A DNA stretch of 39,148 nt from Halieaceae bacterium (lineage in GTDB: Bacteria > Pseudomonadota > Gammaproteobacteria > Pseudomonadales > Halieaceae): positions 1-39,148 of the forward strand of contig JANQGK010000043.1 of NCBI GenBank assembly GCA_028277365.1, given 5' to 3'. Shown one piece after another: positions 18,652 to 27,933 of the stretch. The notes under the pieces were generated by a model. The model did not search any database, was not told the origin of the DNA, and worked only from the letters and a program-made list of their open reading frames with translations. Within the stretch, counting starts at the first letter, position 1. Each line of letters starts with the position of its first letter. The translations under genes were made by a program, and so were the position numbers.

Positions 18652-18732
18652 TAAAAGGGGTCAGAACCCTTTTTGGACGTTGAATTGAAAAATTGAAGAG
18701 CAGGTGAGCAAAAAGGGTTCTGACCCCTTTTA
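18652..18732. repeat. Perfect 23-bp inverted repeat between rpoA and rplQ (REP-like)
   Basis: Left arm 18652-18674 (contains AAAAGGGGTCAGAACCC) and right arm 18710-18732 are exact reverse complements, separated by a 35-nt AT-rich spacer. The AAAAGGGG…CCCCTTTT ends resemble the GGGGTCAGA-type REP elements often found near REP-associated (Y1/RAYT) transposases; that resemblance is from memory. Transcribed, it gives a very strong hairpin 25 nt before the rplQ start. Confidence 0.88.
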
Positions 18733-18757
18733 AGCACCGGATTATAGGATTGTAAAA

Positions 18758-19156
18758 ATGCGTCATCGTCACAGTGGACGTCAGCTGAATCGCAACAGCT
18801 CGCACCGCAAAGCCATGTTCCGCAACATGACTGCATCTCTCGTGGAGCACGAGCTGATTAAGACCACGCTGCCCAAGGCCAAGGAACTCCGCCGCGTGGC
18901 CGAGCCCCTGATTACACTGGCAAAAAATGACAGCGTCGCTAACCGCCGCCTGGCGTTTGATCGCCTGCGCAACAAGGATGCCGTCGGTAAGCTGTTTGCC
19001 GAACTGGGCCCGCGCTACCAGGAACGCCCCGGTGGTTACATTCGCATTCTGAAGTGCGGCTATCGTGCCGGTGACAAGGCCCCCATGGCCTATGTCGAGT
19101 TGGTGGATCGTCCCACCTTTGATGTGGATGACGCCTTCGAGGACGACGACGAGTAA
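18758..19156 (+). CDS. rplQ: 50S ribosomal protein L17
   Basis: 132 residues (E. coli 127), [20 protein letters not shown], then the L17 core [20 protein letters not shown] and an acidic tail [12 protein letters not shown]17 lies near the tunnel exit. Its ribosome-binding site is weak (TAGGA), and the strong inverted repeat just upstream may affect how much rplQ message survives from the rpoA transcript. Confidence 0.98.
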   Translation: MRHRHSGRQLNRNSSHRKAMFRNMTASLVEHELIKTTLPKAKELRRVAEPLITLAKNDSVANRRLAFDRLRNKDAVGKLFAELGPRYQERPGGYIRILKCGYRAGDKAPMAYVELVDRPTFDVDDAFEDDDE

Positions 19157-19200
19157 CATCGGCCGCTTTGTCTGGGCGTAGGCTCAGGGCGGATCGCAGG

Positions 19201-19224
19201 AGCCGGGCATTGCCCGGCTTTTTT
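19201..19224 (+). terminator. Intrinsic terminator of the alpha operon
   Basis: AGCCGGGC, loop ATT, GCCCGGCT and a run of six T's, 44 nt after the rplQ stop. Confidence 0.93.
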
Positions 19225-19275
19225 GTGCCGGTAAACTAGGGCCAATTCTGGTAGTGAGAGCAGGCCCGGAGCGCC

Positions 19276-19986
19276 ATGATCGGGAGAGCATTGATGGAAG
19301 GGGAACAGGTACCCGGCCGGCCGGTGTCGCCTGCACGCTACCTCAGCCTGGTGGCGCTGATGCTGGTGAATCTGTTGCCGGTGCTCGGGGTGTTCTACTT
19401 CGGCTGGGACGTGGGCGCGCTCATGATCCTCTACTGGTCGGAAAACCTTGTGATCGGCTTCTACGCCATCCTCAAGATGCTCGTGGTCTCCCCCATTGGG
19501 GGGGTGTTCGGTTCACTGTTCTTCCTGGTGCACTACGGTGGCTTCTGTGCCGGGCACGGGCTTTTCATTGGCTTGATGCTGCTCGACATGAAGCCCGATG
19601 TGCTGGGAGGCGTCAATGACTGGCCGTTCATGCTGGTGTTTGTGGAGCTACTCTTTGACGTGATATCCGCCGTTCTCTCGGTGGCACCACCCGAGTGGCG
19701 TTGGGGCTTTGCGGCCCTGGCGCTGAGCCACGGCATTTCGTTTCTGCAGAACTTCCTGCTTGGCGGCGAGCGCCACCGGGTCGGGGTCCGCAGGCTGATG
19801 AACGCGCCCTATGCCCGCATGATGGTCCTGCATATTGCCATTGTCCTGGGCGGGTTCGCGGTGGTGTCCATGGGGCAGCCCCTGTGGATGTTGCTGACGC
19901 TGGTGGCTCTCAAGCTGGCGCTCGATATCGCCCTGCACCTGCGCGAGCACCGCAAACTGCATGCTATGGTGATCGTGATGGACTAG
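19276..19986 (+). CDS. DUF6498-like integral membrane protein
   Basis: Up to 236 residues with about six hydrophobic segments. The motif ILYWSENLVIGFYAILKM (about 54-71) resembles the YWxEN signature I associate with DUF6498 proteins, whose function is unknown. Two starts are possible: ATG 19276 with GGAG four bases upstream, and ATG 19294 (MEGEQVPG) with GGAGAG seven bases upstream. The second has the better spacing, but the longer form is listed. The gene follows the alpha-operon terminator and converges on uvrA, with 13 nt between the stops. Confidence 0.68.
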   Translation: MIGRALMEGEQVPGRPVSPARYLSLVALMLVNLLPVLGVFYFGWDVGALMILYWSENLVIGFYAILKMLVVSPIGGVFGSLFFLVHYGGFCAGHGLFIGLMLLDMKPDVLGGVNDWPFMLVFVELLFDVISAVLSVAPPEWRWGFAALALSHGISFLQNFLLGGERHRVGVRRLMNAPYARMMVLHIAIVLGGFAVVSMGQPLWMLLTLVALKLALDIALHLREHRKLHAMVIVMD

Positions 19987-19999
19987 TCGCCCCCTGAGC

Positions 20000-22864
20000 T
20001 CAGGCCGCCTTGTCCTTGCCAGCTTTGTTCTTACCGGCATCTAGGATGGGCTTGAGGAACTGGCCGGTGAAGGAGCCCTTGGTGTCAGCCACTGCCTCGG
20101 GTGTGCCGGTGGCGATGATCTTGCCGCCGCCGCTGCCGCCCTCAGGGCCCAGATCGACAATCCAGTCCGCGGTTTTGATAACGTCCAGGTTGTGCTCAAT
20201 GATGACCACCGTGTTGCCGTGGTCGCGCAGCCGGTGGAGTACGTTCAGAAGCTGCTGGATATCCTCAAAATGCAGGCCGGTAGTGGGTTCGTCGAGGATG
20301 TACAGGGTCTTGCCGGTGTCGCGCTTCGACAGCTCTCGCGACAGCTTGACCCGTTGCGCCTCACCGCCGGACAGGGTGGTTGCCGCCTGACCCAGGCGGA
20401 TATAGGACAGGCCTACGTCCATCAGGGTCTGCAGTTTCTTGGCAATCGCGGGCACCGGGGCAAAGAACTCCAGCGCATCCTCCACTGTCATCTCCAGTAC
20501 CTCGTGGATATTTTTGCCCTTGTAGCGCACTTCCAGGGTCTCCCGGTTGTAGCGCTTGCCTTTGCATACATCGCAGGGCACGTAGATATCCGGCAAGAAG
20601 TGCATTTCCACCTTGGTCACACCATCGCCCTGACAGGCCTCGCAGCGCCCGCCCTTGACGTTGAAGCTGAAGCGGCCCGGCTTGTAACCCCGCGACCGCG
20701 CCTCCTGAGTGCCAGCGAACAGTTCCCGCACCGGCGTGAAAATTCCGGTATAGGTGGCCGGGTTGGAGCGCGGAGTGCGGCCAATCGGGCTCTGGTCGAT
20801 GTCGATGCACTTGTCGACGTGCTTGAGACCCTCAATTTTGCGGTAGGGGGCCGGAGACAGGGTCGAGGCGCCATTCAACTCGGTGGCGGCAAGCGGGAAC
20901 AGGGTGGCATTGATCAGTGTGGACTTGCCGCTGCCCGAGACGCCGGTAACACAGGTCATGAGGCCGAGGGGAATCTCCAGATCGACATCGTGCAGGTTGT
21001 TGCCGGTGGCGCCCTTGAGCTTCAGCATGCGCTTCGGGTCGACCTTGACGCGTTCGCCGGGTATCTCAATGCGCCGCTTGCCCGACAGGTAGTCTCCTGT
21101 AAGCGAATGTTTGCTGCGCACGATGTCCTTGAGTTTTCCCTGGGCGACGATTTCACCGCCGTGCACACCGGCGCCGGGGCCGATGTCGATGATGTGGTCC
21201 GCGGTGCGGATGGCGTCCTCATCGTGTTCCACCACCAGCACGGTATTGCCCAGGTCGCGGAGGTGGGTGAGGGTGTTCAGCAGTCGCTCGTTATCGCGCT
21301 GGTGCAGGCCAATAGAAGGTTCGTCGAGGATGTACATCACGCCCACCAGCCCGGCGCCGATCTGGGAGGCCAGGCGGATACGCTGCGCCTCGCCGCCGGA
21401 TAGGGTCTCGGCGCTCCGGTTGAGGGTCAGGTAGTTGAGGCCCACGTCCACCAGGAAACGGTAGCGGGCGCGCAATTCCTTGAGGATCTTGTCGGCGATC
21501 TCGCCCTTGCGGCCCTCGAGTCGCAGCTCGATGAAGTAGGTCTCCGCATCCCCTACCGACATGTCGACGATCTCGGGCAGGGTGCGGCCGTCTACATAGA
21601 CGTTGCGCGCATCCTCACACAGCCGCGTGCCGTGGCAGCTCGGGCAGTTCTGGGTGCTCAGGTACTTGGCCAGCTCCTCGCGCACCGACTGGCTCTCCGT
21701 GTCCCGGTAGCGCCGCTCCATATTTGGGATGATGCCCTCGAAAGGATGGGTGCGCTGGAACACGTCGCCGCGGTCGTTGATGTAGGAAAAGGTGACCTCG
21801 TCCTTGCCGCTGCCATGCAAAATGATCTGGCGGTGCTTCTTGGACAGCTTCTTGAAGGGCGTGTCGATATCGAATCCGTAGTGATCGGCCAGTGAGGTCA
21901 GCATATGGAAGTAGTACACGTTGCGGCGGTCCCAGCCGCGAATCGCGCCCTCGGCGAGGCTCGCTTCTGGGTGCAGAACGATGCGTTCTTCGTCGAAGTA
22001 CTGGCGCACACCAAGCCCGTCGCAGGCAGGGCAGGCGCCGGCGGGATTGTTGAATGAGAACAGCTTGGGTTCCAACTCGCTGATGCTGTGGCCGCACACA
22101 GGGCAGGCGAAGCGTGCAGAAAACAGCAGCTCACCGTCGTCGCTACTCTCATCCATGGGGCAGATTGAGGCCAGCCCGTCGGTGAGGTTGAGTGCGGTTT
22201 CGAAGGATTCCGCGAGGCGCTGCTTGAGGTCTTCACGGACCTTGAAGCGATCCACAACGACTTCGATAGTGTGCTTCTTGTTCTTCTCCAGCTCTGGCAC
22301 GTCGTCCAGGTCGTAGACCCGACCGTCAATCCGGGCGCGTACGAAACCGCCGGCGCGCAGCTCGTCGAACACATGCAGGTGTTCACCCTTGCGGGCGCGA
22401 ACCACCGGGGCCAGCAGCATGAGGCGGGAGCCTTCTGGCATTGCCAGCACGGTATCGACCATCTGACTGACGGTGCGGGCCTCCAGCGGCAGGTCGTGTT
22501 CCGGGCAGCGGGGCTCTCCGGTGCGCGCGAACAGCAGGCGCAGGTAGTCGTAAATCTCGGTGATCGTGCCTACTGTGGAGCGCGGGTTGTGGGAGGTGGA
22601 CTTCTGCTCGATGGAGATTGCCGGCGATAAGCCCTCGACGTGGTCGAGGTCCGGTTTTTCCATCATCGACAGGAATTGGCGGGCGTAGGTGGACAGGGAC
22701 TCCACATAGCGCCGCTGGCCCTCTGCGTAGAGTGTGTCGAAAGCCAGAGAAGACTTTCCCGAACCGGACAGCCCAGTGATCACCACTAGCTTGTCCCGGG
22801 GGATGTCGAGATCGATATTTTTGAGGTTGTGGGTGCGTGCGCCGCGGACCTGAATCTCGTCCAT
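20000..22864 (-). CDS. uvrA: Excinuclease ABC subunit A (UvrA)
   Basis: 954 residues (E. coli 940). UvrA finds bulky DNA lesions and loads UvrB in nucleotide excision repair. Two ABC ATPase modules are present, with Walker A motifs GLSGSGKSS (about 31-39) and GVSGSGKST, two LSGGEAQR signatures, and DEPSIGLH / DEPTTGLH Walker B regions. Zinc sites are seen as CPVCGH…CPACDG and CEACQG…CDVCKG. In E. coli uvrA shares a LexA box with ssb; I found no CTG-N10-CAG box in the upstream gap here. It is divergent from the MFS gene, as in Pseudomonas. Confidence 0.98.
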   Translation of the reverse strand: MDEIQVRGARTHNLKNIDLDIPRDKLVVITGLSGSGKSSLAFDTLYAEGQRRYVESLSTYARQFLSMMEKPDLDHVEGLSPAISIEQKSTSHNPRSTVGTITEIYDYLRLLFARTGEPRCPEHDLPLEARTVSQMVDTVLAMPEGSRLMLLAPVVRARKGEHLHVFDELRAGGFVRARIDGRVYDLDDVPELEKNKKHTIEVVVDRFKVREDLKQRLAESFETALNLTDGLASICPMDESSDDGELLFSARFACPVCGHSISELEPKLFSFNNPAGACPACDGLGVRQYFDEERIVLHPEASLAEGAIRGWDRRNVYYFHMLTSLADHYGFDIDTPFKKLSKKHRQIILHGSGKDEVTFSYINDRGDVFQRTHPFEGIIPNMERRYRDTESQSVREELAKYLSTQNCPSCHGTRLCEDARNVYVDGRTLPEIVDMSVGDAETYFIELRLEGRKGEIADKILKELRARYRFLVDVGLNYLTLNRSAETLSGGEAQRIRLASQIGAGLVGVMYILDEPSIGLHQRDNERLLNTLTHLRDLGNTVLVVEHDEDAIRTADHIIDIGPGAGVHGGEIVAQGKLKDIVRSKHSLTGDYLSGKRRIEIPGERVKVDPKRMLKLKGATGNNLHDVDLEIPLGLMTCVTGVSGSGKSTLINATLFPLAATELNGASTLSPAPYRKIEGLKHVDKCIDIDQSPIGRTPRSNPATYTGIFTPVRELFAGTQEARSRGYKPGRFSFNVKGGRCEACQGDGVTKVEMHFLPDIYVPCDVCKGKRYNRETLEVRYKGKNIHEVLEMTVEDALEFFAPVPAIAKKLQTLMDVGLSYIRLGQAATTLSGGEAQRVKLSRELSKRDTGKTLYILDEPTTGLHFEDIQQLLNVLHRLRDHGNTVVIIEHNLDVIKTADWIVDLGPEGGSGGGKIIATGTPEAVADTKGSFTGQFLKPILDAGKNKAGKDKAA

Positions 22865-22980
22865 GCTATACCTGTGTCCTACCGCCTGTCAGCGGCCGCC
22901 AGGGCCGACCGCTGGTGAATGAGTAACAGCGTCCCTGGCCCGCAGCTGGGACCGGGCTAACGCCAAACCTTAAAGTATAC

Positions 22981-22995
22981 GGCCGGTGACCGGCC
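22981..22995. promoter_or_regulatory. 15-bp palindrome in the uvrA–MFS divergent gap
   Basis: GGCCGGTGACCGGCC, a 7-bp perfect dyad about a central G. It lies in the 284-bp gap between uvrA and the transporter, beside a TATACT-like -10 facing uvrA (22979-22974). The gap also holds AT-rich TAATGGATAATTAC. It could be an operator or chance; no consensus -35 was found for either gene and no LexA box. Confidence 0.3.
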
Positions 22996-23148
22996 TCCTC
23001 CAAAACTAATGGATAATTACGCCGCCAGGCGGGTCGCGGATGCCCCACCGTCCGGCGCTGACCCGGGTTTTGTCCATGCCTGCAGGTCGGTTCTGCCGTT
23101 GCGGGCACCCGCCATGCTACTATTCGCGGCGCTTTAGCCGAGGACGCC

Positions 23149-24540
23149 ATGCTGACCAAATCCCCTATGAACGCCCTGGAGCGCCGCTCGGTGGCGGCGT
23201 TGTCGGCGCTCTATTGCTTCCGCATGCTGGGCCTGTTCATGGTGTTGCCGTTGCTGGCGCTGTACGCGGACGATCTCAGGGGCGCGACGCCCGCCCTGAT
23301 CGGGCTGGCCATTGGCGTCTACGGCCTTACCCAGGCCCTGCTGCAGGTTCCGTTGGGCATGTTGTCGGACCGGATAGGCCGTTTGCCGGTGCTGCTGGGC
23401 GGGTTGGCAGTGTTCGCGCTCGGTAGTTTTGTGGCGGCACAGGCCCAGACCATTGAAGGGGTCATCGGCGGGCGGCTGTTGCAGGGCGCCGGGGCGATCT
23501 CCAGTACCATCATGGCACTGGTTGCCGACCTGACCCGCGATGAGCAGCGCACCAAGGCCATGGCCCTGGTGGGCATCAGCATTGGGCTCTCCTTCGCCCT
23601 GGCCATCATGCTGGGGCCGCTGCTGGCCTCTACCGGTGGTCTGTCGCTGGTGTTCAACGCAACCGGTGGCATGGCGCTGCTGGGCATTCTGGTATTGCTG
23701 CTGGCGGTGCCGCGCGTGCGGCGGGTGGCTACGCACGGCGAAGTGGGCACGGTGCCTGCTCTGCTGTGGCGCACCCTGGTGGATCGTAAGCTGCTGCGGC
23801 TCAACACCGGGGTATTCACCCTGCATTTCCTGCTCATGGCCGCCTTCGTCGGCCTGCCGCTGGTGCTGGAGCAAACCCTGGGCGTGAGCCGGGATCATCA
23901 CTGGAAAGTCTACCTGCCGGTGCTGGTGGCCTCAGTGCTGGGGATGTTTCCGCTGATCATTCTGGCCGAGCGGCGCGGCAGGTTGAAGCTGGCACTGGGC
24001 ATCGGTATCTGCAGCCTGGCGGCGTCTCAGCTGCTGGCTACTGGCGCCCTCGGGCTGACCGTATTCTGTCTCGGGCTGTGGCTCTACTTTACGGCGTTCA
24101 ACTACCTGGAGGCGGCCCTGCCGAGCCTGGTCAGCAAGTCAGTCTACGCGGGGGGCAAGGGTACGGCGCTGGGCGTCTACGCCACCTTTCAGTTCCTGGG
24201 CGCTTTCGTGGGCGGCGCCGCAGGCGGCCTGGCGTTGCAGCTGGGCGGTACTTCGGCAGTGCTGGCCCTGTGTTCCGTGGTTGCCGTGCTGTGGCTGCCA
24301 ATGGCGCTCAGCATGGAGGCCCCCGGCAATCTCGCCAACCACCTGGTGCGACTGCCTGCCGACCGCCAGCGTGCGGAGGCCGTATTGGGGCGTCTCCGGG
24401 CTGCACCGGGAGTGGCTGACATGCTGGTGATGCGCGACGAGGACACGGTCTACCTGAAGGTTGACGCCGAGCTATTCGACAGTGAGCTGTTGGACCCCGG
24501 CAGGGACCTGCCGGGCGGCCCTATCCCTGAGCGCGGCTGA
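23149..24540 (+). CDS. MFS transporter, YajR-like with C-terminal YAM domain
   Basis: 463 residues: twelve transmembrane helices (to about residue 385) and a soluble C-terminal tail. MFS motif A is seen as GMLSDRIGRLPVLLGG, and RMLGLFMVLPLLALYADDLR near the start resembles E. coli YajR. The tail (ADRQRAEAVLGRLRAAPGVA…EDTVYLKVDAELFDSELL) has the pattern of the ferredoxin-like YAM domain of YajR. The substrate is unknown, and a drug-efflux label would be guesswork. The order uvrA–MFS–ssb is shared with Pseudomonas. The ATG at 23149 has GAGGA upstream; ATG 23167 is an alternative. Confidence 0.88.
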   Translation: MLTKSPMNALERRSVAALSALYCFRMLGLFMVLPLLALYADDLRGATPALIGLAIGVYGLTQALLQVPLGMLSDRIGRLPVLLGGLAVFALGSFVAAQAQTIEGVIGGRLLQGAGAISSTIMALVADLTRDEQRTKAMALVGISIGLSFALAIMLGPLLASTGGLSLVFNATGGMALLGILVLLLAVPRVRRVATHGEVGTVPALLWRTLVDRKLLRLNTGVFTLHFLLMAAFVGLPLVLEQTLGVSRDHHWKVYLPVLVASVLGMFPLIILAERRGRLKLALGIGICSLAASQLLATGALGLTVFCLGLWLYFTAFNYLEAALPSLVSKSVYAGGKGTALGVYATFQFLGAFVGGAAGGLALQLGGTSAVLALCSVVAVLWLPMALSMEAPGNLANHLVRLPADRQRAEAVLGRLRAAPGVADMLVMRDEDTVYLKVDAELFDSELLDPGRDLPGGPIPERG

Positions 24541-24597
24541 TCCCGCGCTGCAGCGCCGGCGTCCGCCGGCCGATCCTACTTCAGCACAGCCCGCGCT

Positions 24598-24653
24598 GCC
24601 GGCGAGGTGCGGCCGGCGAGGTGCGGCCCGACCTGCGCGGCCCGACCTGCGCG
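24598..24653 (+). repeat. Short tandem repeats, two 14-bp units each twice (AABB)
   Basis: GCCGGCGAGGTGCG occurs twice (24598-24625), directly followed by GCCCGACCTGCGCG twice (24640-24653 is the second copy). It sits in the 213-nt gap between the MFS gene and ssb, after a GCCGGC-GTCC-GCCGGC hairpin (24555-24570). No T tract and no coding frame are seen. Confidence 0.8.
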
Positions 24654-24753
24654 CTCGCTCCGGTGACTCATCTTGACCAGTTTTGCGGTGCCGCCCCGTG
24701 GCATCGAAGTGGGGTAGTGTTATAGTTTCTTGTTACCAGAAAGAGGACACAAC

Positions 24754-25236
24754 ATGGCCCGCGGCATCAACAAAGTCATTCTCATCGGCAACCTGGGCAA
24801 CGACCCGGAGACCCGCTATACGCAGTCGGGCTCGGCGGTCACCAATATCTCCCTGGCCACCAGCGAGACCTGGAAAGACAAGCAGACCGGCCAGCCCCAG
24901 GAGCGCACCGAATGGCATCGGGTGGTGTTTTTCAATCGTCTGGCGGAGATTGCCGGCGAATATCTGCGCAAAGGCTCCAAAGTGTACGTGGAGGGCTCTC
25001 TGCGCACCCGCAAGTGGCAGGACCAGTCGGGCCAGGACCGTTACACGACGGAGATTGTCGGGAACGAGATGCAAATGCTCGATAGCCGCGGCACCGGTAT
25101 GGGCGCTCCCTATCCGGACCAGGGCCACGACGCCCCCGCACCAGCACCCACGCCGGCACCGCAGCAGGCCGCAGCAGGCGGCCAGCCCGCTCCCCCGGCC
25201 AGCTTTGAAGACTTCGACGACGATATTCCCTTCTGA
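24754..25236 (+). CDS. ssb: Single-stranded DNA-binding protein
   Basis: 160 residues from the ATG at 24754 ([20 protein letters not shown]), preceded by AGAGGAC. The ORF track's TTG start adds eight residues not found in the family and covers the ribosome-binding site. An OB fold spans about 1-110, then a proline/alanine-rich linker ([10 protein letters not shown]), and the acidic tip DFDDDIPF that recruits replication and repair partners. A TATAGT -10-like hexamer at 24721-24726 lacks a good -35. Confidence 0.97.
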   Translation: MARGINKVILIGNLGNDPETRYTQSGSAVTNISLATSETWKDKQTGQPQERTEWHRVVFFNRLAEIAGEYLRKGSKVYVEGSLRTRKWQDQSGQDRYTTEIVGNEMQMLDSRGTGMGAPYPDQGHDAPAPAPTPAPQQAAAGGQPAPPASFEDFDDDIPF

Positions 25237-25286
25237 CTGACGCGTATTGGACTCGCGCAAGATTTCGATTGGGGTAGGGACCGGCC

Positions 25287-26228
25287 ATGAAAGCGCTACT
25301 GATCGGTTCGGATACTCCTGTCGGCCAGGCGCTGTGCAGCTTCTTCGAACTGCGCGGCACTGAGTACACGGCACTCAGCAAATCCGAGTGCCGCTGGAAG
25401 AGTGAGCGCCAGGCTAAGAAGGCGCTGCGGCGGAGCGACGCGGGTTTTACGGTGGACGCGCGCATTCAGGCGGCAGCCGATGGTGGTATCCGCATTCACG
25501 AAGCCGATATCGAACGCTGTATGTGGGTGGCGCGAGCCAGCCAGGCCCTGCGCACGCCGCTGCTGTTGCTCTCCTGTGCCTCCATCTTCGAGGGTAATGA
25601 GTCGCGCGCTTATCGTGAAGAAGACTACCCGGACGGCATGTCCACCCTGGCCAGCCTGCTGGGAGCCGCCGAGACTGCGGTGCGCGACCACTGTGAACGC
25701 CACGCCATTCTCCGCATGGGTCCGGTATTCTCTCCCGTGGGCAGCAACTCACTGACCTGGATGCTCAACCGCCTGCACGAGCAGGGCAGCCTGTCCCTGA
25801 GCCGTAAGCTGCGCGGTTGCCCGGTGGCGGCGGAAGATGCCGCCCGCGTGGTGTCGGGCATGGTTGACCAGTACGGCTGCGGTGTCGAGGCCTGGGGCAT
25901 TTTTCACTACTGTAGCTCGGACGTGACCAGTTGCTATGAGTTCGCTGAGGTGCTGCTGGCCGCGGCCTACCAGTACACGGCGTTCCGGGAGGACGACCCC
26001 TCGATCCTAACAGCGCTGGAGCAGGACGATGACAACGAGCCCGATGGGGAGCGCTGGGAGTCGCTTGAATTCCGGCTCGACTGCAGCAAAATCCGCGACA
26101 CCTTTGCCATCAAGCAACAGCCCTGGCGTGCCAGCGTGGCGGGGCATGTCAAACACTACTACGCGCATTACGACGCGAAGGAGAAAACCGATGGTGAAAG
26201 CCGCGGACAGCGAGACACAAGCGCTTGA
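25287..26228 (+). CDS. Degenerate extended-SDR (RmlD-like) sugar-nucleotide-binding protein
   Basis: 313 residues, soluble. The N-terminus MKALLIGSDTPVGQALCSFF is a Rossmann strand–loop–helix but with a loosened glycine motif. The block LLSCASIFEG (about 94-103) matches the dTDP-4-dehydrorhamnose reductase segment STDYVFDG. At the position of the catalytic YxxxK the sequence reads LASLLGAAE, so Tyr and Lys both appear replaced by Leu (121, 125). It may bind a nucleotide or sugar nucleotide without catalysis. Its 3' end overlaps moaB by 38 nt, and ssb is 50 nt upstream. The exact function is unknown. Confidence 0.75.
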   Translation: MKALLIGSDTPVGQALCSFFELRGTEYTALSKSECRWKSERQAKKALRRSDAGFTVDARIQAAADGGIRIHEADIERCMWVARASQALRTPLLLLSCASIFEGNESRAYREEDYPDGMSTLASLLGAAETAVRDHCERHAILRMGPVFSPVGSNSLTWMLNRLHEQGSLSLSRKLRGCPVAAEDAARVVSGMVDQYGCGVEAWGIFHYCSSDVTSCYEFAEVLLAAAYQYTAFREDDPSILTALEQDDDNEPDGERWESLEFRLDCSKIRDTFAIKQQPWRASVAGHVKHYYAHYDAKEKTDGESRGQRDTSA

Positions 26229-26721
26229 AGTCGCCGTGCTCACGGTATCGGACACGCGCACCGAAGAGAATGACACTTCCGGGCAGTATCTGGGAGAGGC
26301 CCTCCGGGGCGCCGGGCACCGCGTTGCCGACCACCAGATCGTCAAGGACGATGTCTATCAGATCCGCGCAGTACTCTCGGCCTGGATCGCCGACCCAGGC
26401 GTAGATGCGGTGCTGATGACCGGTGGTACCGGTTTTTCCGGGCGCGACAGTACCCCGGAGGCCGTGGCGCCACTGTTCGACAAAGAGATCGAGGGTTTTG
26501 GTGAGGTCTTCCGCGCCCTGTCCCTGCAGGAGATCGGCTCTTCCACTGTGCAATCCCGCGCGCTGGGCGGTTTTGCGAATAACACCGTGATCTTCTGCAT
26601 GCCCGGATCAACCGGCGCCTGTCGCACCGCCTGGGAGGGCATCATCCGCGATCAGCTCGACAGCAGCTACCGCCCCTGTAATTTTGTTGGCGTCATTCGC
26701 GTGCGCGACGAGGGTCACTGA
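26191..26721 (+). CDS. moaB: Molybdenum cofactor biosynthesis protein MoaB
   Basis: 176 residues from the ATG at 26191 ([10 protein letters not shown]), which has AAGGAGA seven bases upstream; the longer ORF-track start lies within the SDR gene in another frame and is rejected. It belongs to the MogA/MoaB family, which adenylates molybdopterin or is a close homologue. Visible motifs are [40 protein letters not shown] and [16 protein letters not shown], all close to E. coli MoaB. moeA starts three bases after the stop. Confidence 0.95.
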   Translation: MVKAADSETQALEVAVLTVSDTRTEENDTSGQYLGEALRGAGHRVADHQIVKDDVYQIRAVLSAWIADPGVDAVLMTGGTGFSGRDSTPEAVAPLFDKEIEGFGEVFRALSLQEIGSSTVQSRALGGFANNTVIFCMPGSTGACRTAWEGIIRDQLDSSYRPCNFVGVIRVRDEGH

Positions 26722-26724
26722 GTC

Positions 26725-27933
26725 TTGGCGGGCCTGACCCCACTGGACGAGGCGCTGGCGCTGGTACTGAATGACGCGGCCCCGGTCGCCGAAACGGAAA
26801 CTGTGCCGCTGGCCGAAGCGCTCGGGCGCACCCTGGCCGAGGAGGTGCTGGCCCGGGTGCCGGTGCCGAATGATGACAATAGCGCCATGGACGGCTACGC
26901 CCTGCGCGCCGATGAATCCAGCCAGGTCCTGAAGATCACCCAGCGTATTCCCGCGGGCACTGCCGGCGAGACCCTGTTGCCGGGCACCGCCGCTCGCATC
27001 TTCACGGGCGCCCCGATCCCGCCGGGTGCCGATGCCGTGGCCATGCAGGAGAACTGCGAGGTCGAGGGTGACAAGCTGCGACTTTCTCAGCCGGTGATGG
27101 CTGGCGAGAACATCCGTCGCAGTGGCCAGGACCTTGAACGGGGCAGCCAGGTGCTGGCAGCGGGCAGGCGCCTGCAGGCCGAGGACCTGGGAGTGCTGGC
27201 CTCGGTAGGTTGCGGCCGGCTGAGCGTGTTCCGGCGACTGGTGGTGGGCGTTCTCTCCACCGGTGATGAGCTGGTGGAGCCGGGGACGGCTGACAGGCTG
27301 GCTCCCGGGCAGATCTTCAATTCCAATCGCTACACGCTGCAGGGGCTGTTGGAGTCCCTGGGTTTCACGTTCAGGGATTACGGGCTGGTAGCGGACAAGC
27401 CTGCGGAAACGCGGCGCGTGCTGGAGTCTGCAGCGGGAAGCTGTGACTGCGTCATCAGCACCGGTGGGGTGTCAGTGGGGGAGGAGGATCACGTCAAGCA
27501 CCAGGTAGAGGCGCTTGGCAGCCTCAAGCTCTGGAAGCTGGGGGTCAAACCGGGCAAGCCGCTCGCCTATGGCAGGATAGGCAAGGCTGGGTTCTTCGGC
27601 CTGCCCGGCAACCCGGCGGCAGTCTACGTTACCTTCTCCATGATCGTGCGCCCCTGGCTGCTGGCGTGCCAGGGAGCTGAAGCCGCACCACCGCTGTCAC
27701 TGTTCGCAACGGCGGATTTCGAGATCGGCAGGGCCGGATCGCGTCTCGAATTCCTGCGAGCGCGGGTGAGCAGTGCTGGCCGGGGCCTGCGGGCTGAACT
27801 GCACGAAAACCAGAGCTCGGGCGTATTGAGCTCAGTGAGCTGGGCGAACGCCCTGGTGGTACTCCCCCCCGGGCAAACGGTGGCCCGGGGAGATGTCGTG
27901 GAGGTCCTGTTGCTGGATCAGCTCAGCCGCTGA
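26725..27933 (+). CDS. moeA: Molybdopterin molybdenumtransferase MoeA
   Basis: 402 residues (E. coli 411), with a TTG start at 26725 and GAGGGT nine bases upstream inside the moaB end. MoeA inserts molybdate into adenylated molybdopterin. Motifs in order are [66 protein letters not shown] and [13 protein letters not shown]. The last 16 bases overlap the 3' end of fabB on the other strand. Confidence 0.96.
   Translation: MAGLTPLDEALALVLNDAAPVAETETVPLAEALGRTLAEEVLARVPVPNDDNSAMDGYALRADESSQVLKITQRIPAGTAGETLLPGTAARIFTGAPIPPGADAVAMQENCEVEGDKLRLSQPVMAGENIRRSGQDLERGSQVLAAGRRLQAEDLGVLASVGCGRLSVFRRLVVGVLSTGDELVEPGTADRLAPGQIFNSNRYTLQGLLESLGFTFRDYGLVADKPAETRRVLESAAGSCDCVISTGGVSVGEEDHVKHQVEALGSLKLWKLGVKPGKPLAYGRIGKAGFFGLPGNPAAVYVTFSMIVRPWLLACQGAEAAPPLSLFATADFEIGRAGSRLEFLRARVSSAGRGLRAELHENQSSGVLSSVSWANALVVLPPGQTVARGDVVEVLLLDQLSR

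Noticed and set aside
20192-21403. 403-codon plus-strand frame inside uvrA
   Set aside because: Antisense shadow of the UvrA ATPase coding sequence, with no ribosome-binding site or recognisable domain.
24598-24653. CRISPR-like short repeats
   Set aside because: The units are 14 bp, directly adjacent and without spacers, so this is a simple tandem duplication.
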